Positions 12,480 through 24,400 of a stretch of DNA of 64,000 bases are shown one piece after another. The DNA lies in contig NW_019211458.1 of the NCBI RefSeq assembly GCF_002443255.2, forward strand, positions 11,678,402 through 11,742,401, written 5' to 3'. The position numbers and the translations under genes were made by a program. Under the pieces are notes generated by a model. The model was not told the DNA's origin. It saw nothing but the letters and a program-made list of their open reading frames with translations, and searched no databases. Position 1 is the first letter of the stretch, and each line of letters starts with the position of its first letter. The stretch is from Varroa destructor (taxonomy: Eukaryota; Arthropoda; Arachnida; Mesostigmata; Varroidae).

Positions 12480-14625
12480 ACCTATTTTATCCCGTTGAAG
12501 ATTTTGTGTTTAGCAGAGTTAGATGCAGAATAGGCTGGTGATCTCATCAACTGTGAAGAAAAAAGTAAAGGCATGATCAACCAAAAAATGCCCGGTTACT
12601 AAAAGTATTTTTTATTGATTTAAAACATGTGGTATGTTTAAGAGTTTCAGCTAGGTACTTTCAAATAGGAAATAGTTTGTAGTAGAATCCAAACTTCTGC
12701 AATAGATATTTATAATTTCGTTTTTACTATATACAGTGTTTATAGCGCTAAGAGGTATTCAAAATGCTCGCATCTAGTAAACTTATGAATGGGTTTTTTA
12801 TAATTTCTAAAGTAACCAGACGGCATTGGACGTACACATGAGAGAAGTATCAAAAAGATTGTGCCGAAAGTATATAATTAAAGTCGACCTATGGCTGTAT
12901 TGAAAAGATATTTAAAATTTCACATTAAGCGCTATATATACTGTTATAGGGCAGTAGTATGCTAAGCTAGGTATAATATGAACTCATGATATGTGGCTTT
13001 TATAAAAGAACGACGTATTTAAGTTTCAATATGATTGAAACAGGCTTCATGCAACGAGGTCAAATAAAAAAGAAATGCTTAGTTTAGCTTCTTTAGAATG
13101 AGGAGATTTAAATAAATGTTTCCGGTTGAAAATGAATCCCGTAAACGACATTTGTCACTACAATGCTGGATATTATTCAAGGGTGCATTCTTTAAGTAAA
13201 TTCCATTGCTTTAAATAAATGAGAGAGCAGGGTTATGTTCATTTTATCAACGACGCGACGTAATCACGACGACCCGGATAAACTGGGTTGCTCGTTGAAA
13301 TTGTGCTGCTGCCACATTCGCTAATTAAGATATTTCTAAGCTGTTGATCTCTATTCTTGTTAGTAAGATATGGTTCGGTAAAAGAAAATTACAAAAGATA
13401 GATGCTTTACTAAATACGACAAATACGAAATGATGAATAAATATACAGAAACCTTTAATACAAGTTGTTTTGCTAACTGTGTGTTCTCTGATTTTTAGAG
13501 AAAATTGAGGTTTATGATTACTATATAGAACGTTTAGCATTTCCTTCAAATCTGCTTATTTCATGATTCCATTCGTTAAATCTGAATGTTCCTGATCTTT
13601 ATTGTGTGGTTAAAAAGAAGTATTTCATTTATGTATTTATTTTAACTAAACTTGAAAAATAACACTCACATTTGTTTCAATAACTTTCTATTATTTCTTT
13701 TCGAGTAAAATCTAAAAATAGCTTAGGACGTAGTTCCTGTATACTCTACTTATATGTATGTTTGATTTAGGGTAGCAAAATAGATGTGATTCCTTTAAGA
13801 CTCAACAAATCCATTGAATAATGTTTAACTAGTAGATAACTGTTACTACACAACTTCTTTCATAAGTATTTAATTATATGAAATCTGTCTTGCTAGTGCT
13901 TTAAATTAATGTCCCTTGTACTTCGAAGAAAACAATCTCCAAAGCTTTTATAGGCTTGTAGAATTTTCCTATCCACTTCAACATCGTTGTAAATTAGTTA
14001 ACTGAAACGTTTTTCCTCTGTGGCAAATAAATGTATAAGCTTATCACAATATATGCACTTTCTTATAGAAAATCATGTGTAAACTATTTGATTTTCGTAC
14101 ACTATTCAACAATTCAAGAAAATTTATTACCGCTAATTATGATTAAAATCAATGTACTATGATGCAGACATCATCATTATGGAGCTACACTCAATGCACA
14201 CGCAACAATTCTGCTCGCTGTTTTTATCTGTGCGATACTCCTCCTCATCTAAATGGTATGTAAAATAAGAAAAATAGATGAGAATTGAAGGACACCTCGC
14301 ATTCATAGCTTACAAGTTAATTCAGATTACTTAAAGTCAAATCCAATAAATAATGAATGTGATATTATCCTTGATATTATTATCCGCAACTTCTCAAATT
14401 GAAACTTGTTTTTCCTTGTTCTTTGTCATCGCTATTCATCTGTTTTAGTTAATATTTCCTTATTACTTTTAGTTTCGTATCTCTCGTATATATATATATA
14501 TATATATCTTTTACTCATTAATAATTGCCTTCAAGATATTAATCCATTCATTTATTAACAGTAACTCTATGTTACCTATCGAAGTACACTTTTGTGCACG
14601 AACAACAGCCAACTTGATAGAGTAG
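12480..14625. other. intergenic, AT-rich
   Basis: This is the interval between RPB4 and the 3' end of the p53-like gene. It is very AT-rich, with long A and T runs and a (TA)n tract at 14487-14507. I see no conserved coding sequence. Confidence 0.6.
14487..14507. repeat. (TA)n microsatellite
   Basis: About ten TA units are read directly in AT-rich intergenic DNA. Confidence 0.9.
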
Positions 14626-14630
14626 TTGTC

Positions 14631-14636
14631 TTTATT
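14631..14636 (-). terminator. candidate poly(A) signal of the p53-like gene
   Basis: The minus strand has AATAAA about 130 bases downstream of the stop codon at 14768. It is the nearest canonical hexamer that I found. Confidence 0.5.
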
Positions 14637-14767
14637 GTTTACAGGACAAGCACTGAACGAGTTAAAAACAGTGTGTCTTGCCAAATCGAAGACTCCGGCT
14701 TCCTAATTCAACAAGGTGGTATTATAATTAGTAGCGATTCAGAAACTGTCCCTAATCCGGCCTTTTT

Positions 14768-17700
14768 CTAACCATCAGAGTAAACAATTTCTCCTTCGCG
14801 TTTAACTTCAGTGGCTGTAAGATTTTGCTGTTGCTGCAATTGAACCCGCTGCTGGTCGATGGCGCCAGAGACTTTTCGTTTTTTGACTCGTTGATGTTGA
14901 GCACGTAGTTCCAAACCTTCGGCCACTCTTTTAAGAATTTCGAAGTTGGTTCTCCCCCGCACCCGTATCGAAAATACTTCACCGTCCTGTCCGGTTTCGT
15001 GTTCGTTGTCAGTTGAGTTCAATATGCTTATCGAAGCAGACTCTGAGCCGGCTCCGGGGGCTGATCGTAGTCTGGTGTGACCCGATATGGCCATACTGTG
15101 TTGACCACTACTGCGATGTCCGGCACGAGCCGTTGCTCCACTGCTCTCCATGGAGAGTCGCTTGGCTAACGTTGTTTCATCGGTTCGTCGATCTCGCCCC
15201 GGACACGCGCAAACCTTAACCTGTATGAAAGCACAAAAATATACCATTGGTTAATAAGTGTCGGTTGTAAAAAAGAAAAAAAAATTACGTTGTATACCGG
15301 ATACAATATCTCTGTAGAAAGCGATAGAAACTCTGTCATCAATGGTACCGAATTCGATCGACAGAAGTCAATAAGTATTAGTTAATATAGGTTGCATATT
15401 TATAGTGATTTTCAGCTTATACACTGCATTTTCAAAAATACATTAAATTGCAAAAAAGAATGAATAAAGTTATACATTATATCGCTATCAAGTGTTTTCT
15501 TTTTGATTTGTGACTTGATACCCTGGGTATGTACTAACCTCAACAACGGCTCGGGCCAACTCTTTGCCTTGGTGCTGCAGCAGAAACACGACCTCAGTAG
15601 CGCGTCTGTTCACTCCGCCAACGCAAGTATTTCTGCACATGAACTCAAAAAGGTACGTATACGATTGGCATCCAGTGTGTGGTTTTTCAAAGGGCACAAC
15701 AAGGCAATGTCGATTGGAGTTCTGGATGTCCTCATGATATAGGGACTGAGGGTGTGGCGAGTTCATCCAAAATTTGCCCTTCAAACCTGATGCGTCAAGG
15801 TTGCGACAATGGTGCGGACATCGCACCACGTTCTCACTCCGGGATACCTAAAACGGAAAAACAACACGCGATATTTTAGATTAATTGATGTAGTTCACGA
15901 CTTAAAGGGATTGCTGGTATGACTATTTAAAAGTCTACACATAGAGACGTACTTAGGAGCAATGTATCTAAAACCAGGCCACACTATTTTTACGGGGAAG
16001 AAAAAGAATATTATAAACATAGGTGCTCAACCCGGCTTATCGTCATTCGATCAGCATTGATTTATTTCTACCGTTAATGTGTACTTACGGCGTCCTTGTA
16101 AACTGGAACGACAACGATGTATGAGTTGTCCGGAGGCGGATGCATAGTGCCTACCTTAAAAGGACACTGCGAGTTGAGCATCACATACAACCGGCCCACT
16201 TCCCCCGAATAGGTCCATGTCATATTCTTTGTTACCTGCAACGCGTCAAGTATATCAGACCTTAGTTCTTTTGGTTCAACTTTGAAGAAGCCATTTTTAT
16301 GAACAAAACTATAGACGCTTATACGGTGCAGGCTATCCACTCATATTTCTGATTCTATTATTACTAGTGAATCAAATATACCCACTGTAAAAATCAGGGT
16401 AGATACATAACGCTTCCACTACATTATCGTCCAATAATGTCTTTATAATTTGGGTTGACATGCGATTCCTAACAGTCAACAAACACTATTAGTCATACAG
16501 GCATCTCTTTTGCCTTCGTCGAAAAGCAATCGACGGGCACTCGGCTTCCATGCTAGCATACCTATTATGTCAAATGATCGTCAGTTGTATCCTGCTAAGC
16601 TCAGACAAGATGCTACGTTGCGCCTATTGAGGGTATTCCTGGAATTAACTTTTCTGGGCAACTTAAAATGATTTATGCTATACAACACTTGGGCAGCGGA
16701 GGCTGCTCCAGCAACTAACGACACATGACATCATAACACATCTAGGCATGTAAGTAGGAGCGATATAGATACTCTTGTACATCATATGTCAACCTGAAAA
16801 GACCGTTGCAATACTACATAATCGATCCGAAAGCCTATCTATCGCTTCCTGTGCACCTCGTAACACTTCTACCATAGACAAATAGGTACAAGAGCAAATC
16901 TTCCGTCAGAATTAAAGTCGTCACATATACATAACCTATATAATATAGAAAAACAAACAAGACAACTCAATATACAAGGTTCCGAATTAAGTTGGCCAAA
17001 GCAACGCGGCGGGGGTTAGTGGGATGGTAGCTGTAGCAAGTTAAAGTTCTTTAAGCTTCTTGGGGCAGAATAAAATAAAAGATTTGTTTGCGTGAGACAT
17101 ATATACTGGGTAACATAGCAAGGGCTGTGAGTCGTTTTATACGAAAATTAACACAGTCAAGCATGTATGAGCAGCTAGGCATAAATGTCTTCCGTCCCTT
17201 CCTGATTAAGTGCTGCTGGTCTGGACTGACGGAAATCATAGTGTCTAAACTAAATGTAGCTAAGTTCTTATAAAACTCAACTAGAAAAAATCCAATTTAC
17301 TGGTATAGGAGCACCATTTTGAAATTGTTGAATTGCTGAGAGAACGAACTTATATATATTGTATTTCATAAAAATACATCGTTTCTTTTACTTATATACA
17401 ATTTATTCACTATACATATATTTAAGAGATATTCCATGACAAATATCTGGGAATTGCACGAATAAAGTGATCGGTACCTTTTCGTGAGCATCGAAGAATA
17501 CTCGGAATCCATAATCTCCCGGATTACTGCTTAAAGTCTGGTTGACGACGGTCGAATTGAGGTTAGCGCGAATCCATTCATGCTCTTGAACGAACGGCTA
17601 TAAAATAAAAGAGAGAAAAGACAAAGCATGTGAACATTTCTAATTATTAAATTGTTTCGCGGTTATTTTTAATTATTCAGTTAATTTCGATTAATATTTT

Positions 17701-20700
17701 ATTTGACTTTTATGAAAAAATAATTGATTTTAATTATTTTTATCTTAATTACTTCGTTGCTGATTACCTGCCAGGAATCTTTTCTCAAATTTATTCGTGC
17801 AAGAGTTTTGTGTTTCCAGATATGTGTAATGTATGTCTCCGTAATAGCTTAGCAAGTAACGTATTTGCTTGCTAATCTCAGGGACACGTTGTAGTCCAAG
17901 TTCAAACTGAGCACCGACACACTTCATTTCATGTTCGGAGCCCACCGTCTGATGGAATGCTTAACGGGAGCACCGAACATAAAACTCGAAACATAGAGAT
18001 ATTATATATATTGATATACTAAGGTAAGCATGCAAGTTCAGCATCCTGTTTCTTGTGCGAGAATGGACGTTATAGCACACTACAAGGTATTCTAAAGAAT
18101 GTTTCAGACACGAAAGTTCGAACAAATGACAATTTTGACGTATCGATAATTCGCATTACTATGTTGTATAAATAAGACAAACGCAACTGATATGTGGTGG
18201 ACGTTCTATCATTATGTGCCCATAATTTAGCATTAAACATCGTGTATTAGTTGTTACGACACTAATCTCGAATACATCAGTAGGCTCCTTCTGCACATGA
18301 AGCGAAGCAAGGCAATCTGCCATTCCGGATACAAAGAACAACGTTTGGCGTCTTTAAATCAACTCAACGGCGCAAACTGAATCGGAGGTTGTTCAGCAAT
18401 TTGTTATAGCTCGGGAAAGGCAGTCACATTTTACCACAATTTGATCCAATGCACAGGTGATGCTGTCGTAACCAGTTCATAGATAATTGCGCTCAACAAA
18501 GTTCAGGTGATACGTATCGACTACTACAAATTAAGCTGCTTAGGTAGATAGATGTATAACACTTGTCTTTAAATCATTTAGTGCAATTATATATTAAATA
18601 TTCTACGAGATTTTTCGAATCACACATGATTGGCGGTAATGATGATTGGTGGCAGATGCTAGAATTAAGTACTTCTCGAAAACCGCACATGACAGTTTCA
18701 AGGAGGTGCAAAATTTTAAAATCTGATACTCTATAATAATAATAATTGTAATTATTTATATTATCTTAACAGACACAACTAAAAACAAGAGCGCAATTAG
18801 CTGCGTACGTGTGGGTCTTGTCCCATTGCTGTAATTTGAATGGAGGAACGGGAGTAACTGAGTGGACCTTAGAGAATTTAACACTGTTGCATGACGCGAA
18901 ATATAACTCACATTGGCTGCTGGTATTTGCATAGTCCCTGGTAAGCGCAGCTAGTACAATAAACTACTGCGCCAGACAGAGTCTATATACACCGCATCAA
19001 TAGTCGGCAGTTAACCAGCACAAACAAAACTGGATTCGGGCCAGGTCCAGGCCGGTTAGCGGGCTGTGCTCCTAATTGAGCAGAAATCTTCTGTTGAACT
19101 ACCGGCGCAGGCCACCACTGGTTTGGCTTGAGCAAGACGAACAGACAGGGCGCAAGTTACAATGGCTCACATGGACCATGCGCGAAGGCAGGTCATGCTC
19201 TGTCTGGACATGTCGGAGCAGCTCCGCGTAATGCGCAAATACTATAAATCATTACCGTGCCATCTACTACGGGCATGCCTATCCATGGCAGTATGTCAAC
19301 TGATGCTACGTTTCTTTCCCAGACAGAGAGTGCTAAGTGGTGAAAAATCGTTTATCACCGTTTGTGCAAACATTTAAGGCAACAGTAAACAAAATAAGAT
19401 AATAATAATAACAACTGTCTGCGAAACTTGTCGAAAGAATCATCAGTTCCAAAAAAGTTAACCAACGATAAGATTGATGCTCGTGAGTCAAGATAATGCT
19501 AATAAGTAGGGAAACTGAATAGCGACGTAAAAATTCTATAAGGGTGTTAAAAGTATTCACATACATGGTGACGATTGATTACAAAAGCCAAAATGTTTCG
19601 ATTTAACGTCCAACATGACCGTTGGCATTCTGTCAAGCCGCTGGCTCTCACTTCGAAACAAAGAATATTTATGCTTGGATTCGAACCTACATCACCACAT
19701 GTCCCTAGAACTATCAGGCAAATTCGTAACTAAGCTATCACCGAGCCTCATTGCAGTAGCCTGGCAGTATTGTTAGTGTCAACAAGTCAATGTTTGTGTT
19801 AGCGAGTAGAACAAGTTGGCCACCATCCCGATAGTCGCTAAGCGAGTAGGGGTAATGCCAAAACAATTCCCCACTGTGGCCCTTTCCCAAAACATGTTTC
19901 GTTTGGTCTGACGCAACCTACCACAGATATAATACGGCCATAGTCGATACCGTATAACTGTATTTCTTTCATCACAGAGGCGGATATTGCTCTAGGTACC
20001 AACCCCATTAAGAAACGTGTATGCTTGGTGTACAGCGACAATGAAAGTTGCCACTGCGGTGCGGGCAGCTAGAAACCGTAATACCATCACAGATAGATAC
20101 AATACATTTATTCGGTCGTACTGACGTTTCTTATTTAGAGGAGTAGTAGTACTTCAAGAAAAAGGATTGCGACAATAAAAAATGTTTTTGCTGTTTTTAC
20201 AAAGTTATAATTCGTTGTCATTTGATTGACGTAATATCTTATTGCATCTGTAGCCCCTCAATTTCTCCTCAGTCTCTCTTAAAGCATCTTTCCGTGTTCC
20301 CGGATTTCCCATGAATCGAAACATCGTGTCGCAAACAGGTTTAAGTGACTCATAGGACACAATGTCGGTCCTAGGCCGCGTGAAGATGGTACACAACGAT
20401 TACCGTCAAACCGTTAATAAATATTGCTCGAATTACTTGAGCTCTGCACAAATACGTTTAAGCTGACCTCAGAAGAGGGAAAGGGCAAACATGTACCTAA
20501 CATAACGGTAAACAAACTGGCGAACATGTTGTTGCCAATTGGTTGCTAGCAGTCTATCAGTGATTATGTGGACTCTGCTTGATAATCGGTTTTTAGTAAT
20601 AACAGGTAACAACAACGTAACAAACATCGTTGTATTCCTAGGACAATTATATCCGTCCCATTATCATAAATAATGGCTATCTCATTACTATTAATTTACC

Positions 20701-21125
20701 TTAACGTCCTGATAATGTGGTGCACGACGCTGTGTTTGCTGCTGACCTTGCCGCTGCGACTGCGCGGATGCAACCAGTTGTTGTGTATTAGGCGCCATTA
20801 AAAGCATTTCGGCGAAATTTTGCAATTCTGGATCATTTTCGTCTTCTAAAAGGGACATTTGTTGCTGGTCCTGGATATAATAAAGCATATTGCTATTAGG
20901 GTTGCTGACGTTTATGTTGTCGTTATTGAGCACCGCCGCAGTGCTGTCTTCGTTTGCGAGAACAACCGAGAGTGGACGCTCTCCAGTGTCAGCAGCATAT
21001 TGCGCGTTTGCATCTTCAGGCAACTGAAGCATCATGTCGATAATCTCCTGCGAGTTTGATGTTGTTTCGGTGTTGCCACCCTCCATCGCAGTTCTTAAAT
21101 GTTGGTCCGAGGACAGGACACTCAT
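14768..21125 (-). CDS. TP53: p53-family transcription factor (5 coding exons)
   Basis: This is a sequence-specific stress-response transcription factor acting in the nucleus as a tetramer. Coding exons run 21125-20700, 17597-17478, 16235-16089, 15847-15539 and 15220-14768, all phase 0 with GT-AG borders, giving 484 residues. Residues 1-142 are an acidic, Gln-rich activation region. The DNA-binding domain spans about 143-350: zinc ligands C241 and H244 (VVRCPHH), C302 and C306 (FMCRNTCVGGVNRR), arginines equivalent to human R175, R248, R280 and R282, and VKVCACPGRDRR. The position of human R273 is Lys336 and that of C124 is Trp189. A tetramerisation helix region lies at about 416-444 (RVRGRTNFEILKRVAEGLEL), then a basic KKRK at 447. 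No SAM domain is visible, so the architecture is p53-like rather than p63/p73-like. The frame is open upstream of the chosen ATG (see findings), so the N-terminus is the least certain part. Confidence 0.93.
17834..17995 (+). mobile_element. tRNA-derived SINE, copy A
   Basis: An A-box-like AATAGCTTAGCAAGTAACG is followed by a B-box-like GTCCAAGTTCAAACTGAGC. A body follows with TTCATTTCATG, GGAGCC, GGAATGC and a terminal CATAAAACTCGAAACA. The same ordered blocks recur at 19.6, 49.7 and 63.2 kb. It sits in the largest p53 intron. Confidence 0.7.
17998..20690. other. large intron of the p53-like gene
   Basis: Apart from SINE copy B I see no conserved exon here. Two short unexplained frames exist: minus 20205-20396 (containing LKPVCDTMFRFMGNPGTRKD) and plus 19162-19377, which has a good start context (acaATGG). 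Neither resembles p53 sequence or any family I know. Confidence 0.5.
19587..19751 (-). mobile_element. tRNA-derived SINE, copy B
   Basis: On the minus strand GGTGATAGCTTAGTTACG (A box) and TAGGTTCGAATCC (near-perfect B box) are followed by TTTGTTTCG, GAGCC, AGAATGCCAACGG and GACGTTAAATCGAAACA. It carries the best-preserved B box of the family, and it too is in the p53 intron. Confidence 0.7.
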
Positions 21126-21360
21126 TGCAAACAAGTCACTGAATTCAGACAACTGTGTAGAGAACGTCACTTCGCTGGTGGCCAGGGCCGGGGTAAAACG
21201 AATTGTTGATTCCGTAGCACTTATCGTTGCGGTTATAGTTGAATTATTAAAAGGAGATCAATTGAAGTCTTAACGGGCTTTGATAGGTCGGTATTTTTTC
21301 TACCTTGAATTAGATTCGCAAAAGTAACCAAACTTTGTAGTCTATTTACCTCAGACTTAC

Positions 21361-21480
21361 CGGCAGCCAGGCCGCTCTCGCGGCGATGACAACCGAGCTG
21401 GCGTCCTGAACGCGTATTGGTAACCTTAGCTTACAAACAATATCGACTTGCCTTTCCGATGTAAGCACTAGAAGCGGGTC
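21361..21480 (-). other. probable non-coding 5' exon of the p53-like gene
   Basis: On the minus strand CTGCCG is followed by a strong donor GTAAGT (exon end 21361) in a locally GC-richer, CpG-containing stretch. A downstream acceptor (CACCAG, exon start 21174) would join it to the first coding exon. No ATG lies in this exon in any frame, so it would be 5' UTR. Its 5' limit, and hence the transcription start, cannot be set from sequence alone. Confidence 0.45.
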
Positions 21481-24400
21481 GGCGTCTGCTTCTTCTTCGA
21501 ATAGCTAGCGAACAGGGGCTACGTGCCCCACACACACATAGCAGAAATGGGGCGGGCTTTTTTGAAAATTGTAGCGAACAAATCAGTTTTTGGATGAACA
21601 TGACAATAATTCACAAATAAACTGTAGAATGAACTTGGCTTCACCAGAAATACACGGAAAGCACAGACAAATTAGTGCAGCTTTCATCAAGATCTCTGGT
21701 CAGACTGAAGATCAAAGAAGGTTTCTATGGATTTCGATTTTAGCTGCAGCTGGAGCAACAGGTAAATTGTTGGTGCATCAGTATGGCTGAGCGCCACGCG
21801 GGTTGCAGACGAGTTCATTGGATTGGGGAGCAGTACTGTTAACCAAGATCTGCGGACAAAGCAGGTGGTATGACGCTTGACAAGTTCAATTCTTATTGGT
21901 AAATTATGACGTGTATATAAACTGTTCACGGTTCACTAGTATGAAATAAAGAGTTTGATGCAGTATCATGCTCATCATATATTATGTATGTTTTTTCTTT
22001 TAGCGGTAACAAATACTTCATATTAACTTACCGTTAGCCATGTTTTTAAATGTTTACTTGTTATACTTTATTCGTTAACGTCAAGCCCACGAGCTTGGTG
22101 TTAAGGCACGAATTACAGTCTGTCGTTAATAATATTTATCTTTACCTTGAAAATGATATGTTGATTTTGTTAAGACACAAAATGATCTTTTAGTCTACGC
22201 AGTTACGACTAAATTACTAAATAAATGATTTAAAGACTGGAAAAGTCGAAATACTTATATGCAAGCATTTGCACCCTAAGTTATAAACTATCATTACGAT
22301 ATCGAGCATTCATGAAGTTATGACATCCGTGTGGTATATCAGGAACGTAACTTGTAACAATGCTAAATCTTCGTTCCGAAGCCTTTCATCAGCCGACTAG
22401 CACTTTAGAGATATGCATGCTTATTCATAACAATAAATAATAATTTTTTTTATTAAATAAAAAGAAGTGCCATCAACACTCATCGCGTCCGGCGCAAAAA
22501 CAGGACCCTATTTTATTTCATTTATTTGCATTAGGTTTGTTTCTCTTTGTGATTCAATGGGAAAAGATTCGTATCGCACATTAAGAATCAACTGATTACA
22601 AATGCTTAAGTATATCGAGTCTATAATGAGCTATCTTCTTTTCTTTACATGGCCTTAAAAAAAAGATAACATTTTACCTCATTAGAATAATTTTTTCAGA
22701 TGTACTTCGGCGTTGTAAAAGTTACCTTTTTCAGATTAATAAAGGACGCACAACTAAACCTACCGACATCTCTCTGATGCCGGTAAGATTAATTAAGATG
22801 CATAATCTTTTCATTCACAGCGATTTTGAGTGGCAGTAGACACGCAGATTAAACACCATTTCGTGTACGTCTTTTTCTAGGTGTAATCTAACTTACAAAG
22901 GTGCAACATATATTGGTACTATTAGTTTAGTTTTTTTCGGAATTACCAAACAATAGAACTAATGGTCGTAACAATGTTTCTTAGGTGATCGCGTAAAGTA
23001 AAAAAAACACTACACGATGTGTGTTGATCTATATACAAAAAATAACGCATGAAAGTTGGGAGTTATGCAGTAAAAAGGAGTACCAACTATCGTTATATTA
23101 CTCCATAATACAACGCCAACAATAAAGACGTACTTGACAATAAGAACTTGTGCGTTTATTAAATTACAATAAATAAAGAGTTCACACAAATGCGAAACAA
23201 TACGTATATGGAAATAACTAATCAGTAACAATTTTTTCTCTGAAGCTATTGAAGCAAGTGTCTTCTTACAAGCTGGTACTTCTCATTAACTATATGTGAC
23301 TATAACTATATAATTAATTCATCGAGACGTCAATTGTTCACGCTTGAAATGTTAAGTGAGGTAATCTAAAGCATGATAAATAATTGAATTTATATACTAC
23401 TATAGATGAGAAGACCAGTATCGTTCGTAGAAAACTTATCCGTTCAGTAGAAGGAAACAGATAGAAATATTTACATTTTTAATAATGTAATTTACGAATT
23501 AAAATTCAAGTGGCGCAACAATTGGAGATGTTTACCTATTGCAGAAAGTGATATTATGAACGTACTGTAGATACGCGTAGGTTGCCAAGATAGATGATTG
23601 GAGCCTGAATGGACCTCCTTGTACATAGGACTTTTCAGTCAGGTGACTGATTCGTTAACGAAGCTCGCAAAACGCCTAATTGATGCACTCGGGGCTTCTT
23701 TCTTGCATGTCTCTGCACAGACATACAAAAAATGTATTCAATGTTATTAGGGTCACGAAATTGTTAATCCATTGGGACAAGTGTGCTAAGGGCGACGTAT
23801 CTGTCTAGCCGCCGTCGTAAAAATAGTCACCACAGGCTTACTATTCATTACAACTACTATGGAGTTTTGCGCACGTCGAATGTAATAAAACTAATCCAGG
23901 ATATAAAATGTTTGACATGCTACTACAGTGGATAATGAATAGCTTTGGCGGGCTATGTCCAAAACTAAATGAGCAATGTAAGGATAAACTTTTGTTGCTA
24001 CCTGCGATGAACTATAGTCGTAGAGCTCATAACGAGAAAATGACATTAAATAGGTCAAACAGACAAATGTTAGGACGTATAGGAGTACTTCTCTTGATTG
24101 GAAAAAAGTTCTATAAAGAAGTGTGGCCTTAAATTATTAGGAACACGGCCGATAATCAACTAGAAACTACACGAAAAGCTACTCGAAGAAAGGAACCCGG
24201 CCTGTTTCTTTTTAATCATGTGTTCAGTTACAACCAACAGGCTTGAGTAATGCGGAATATCTGTTTTGATTGCGTTGGATATGTTAACAACGAGCATGGG
24301 GCTTCCCATTTAAGTGGACGCTTCTTGAGAGATTTATGATCGCATTTTTTTTTTTGCCAAGTACAAATGAAGGACACCCAAGATTTCTTTAATAAATCGT

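Noticed and set aside
17834..17915. Possible functional tRNA gene in the head of SINE copy A.
   Set aside because: The arms do not pair into a cloverleaf, and the same degraded head recurs elsewhere with a shared non-tRNA body, so it is a SINE.
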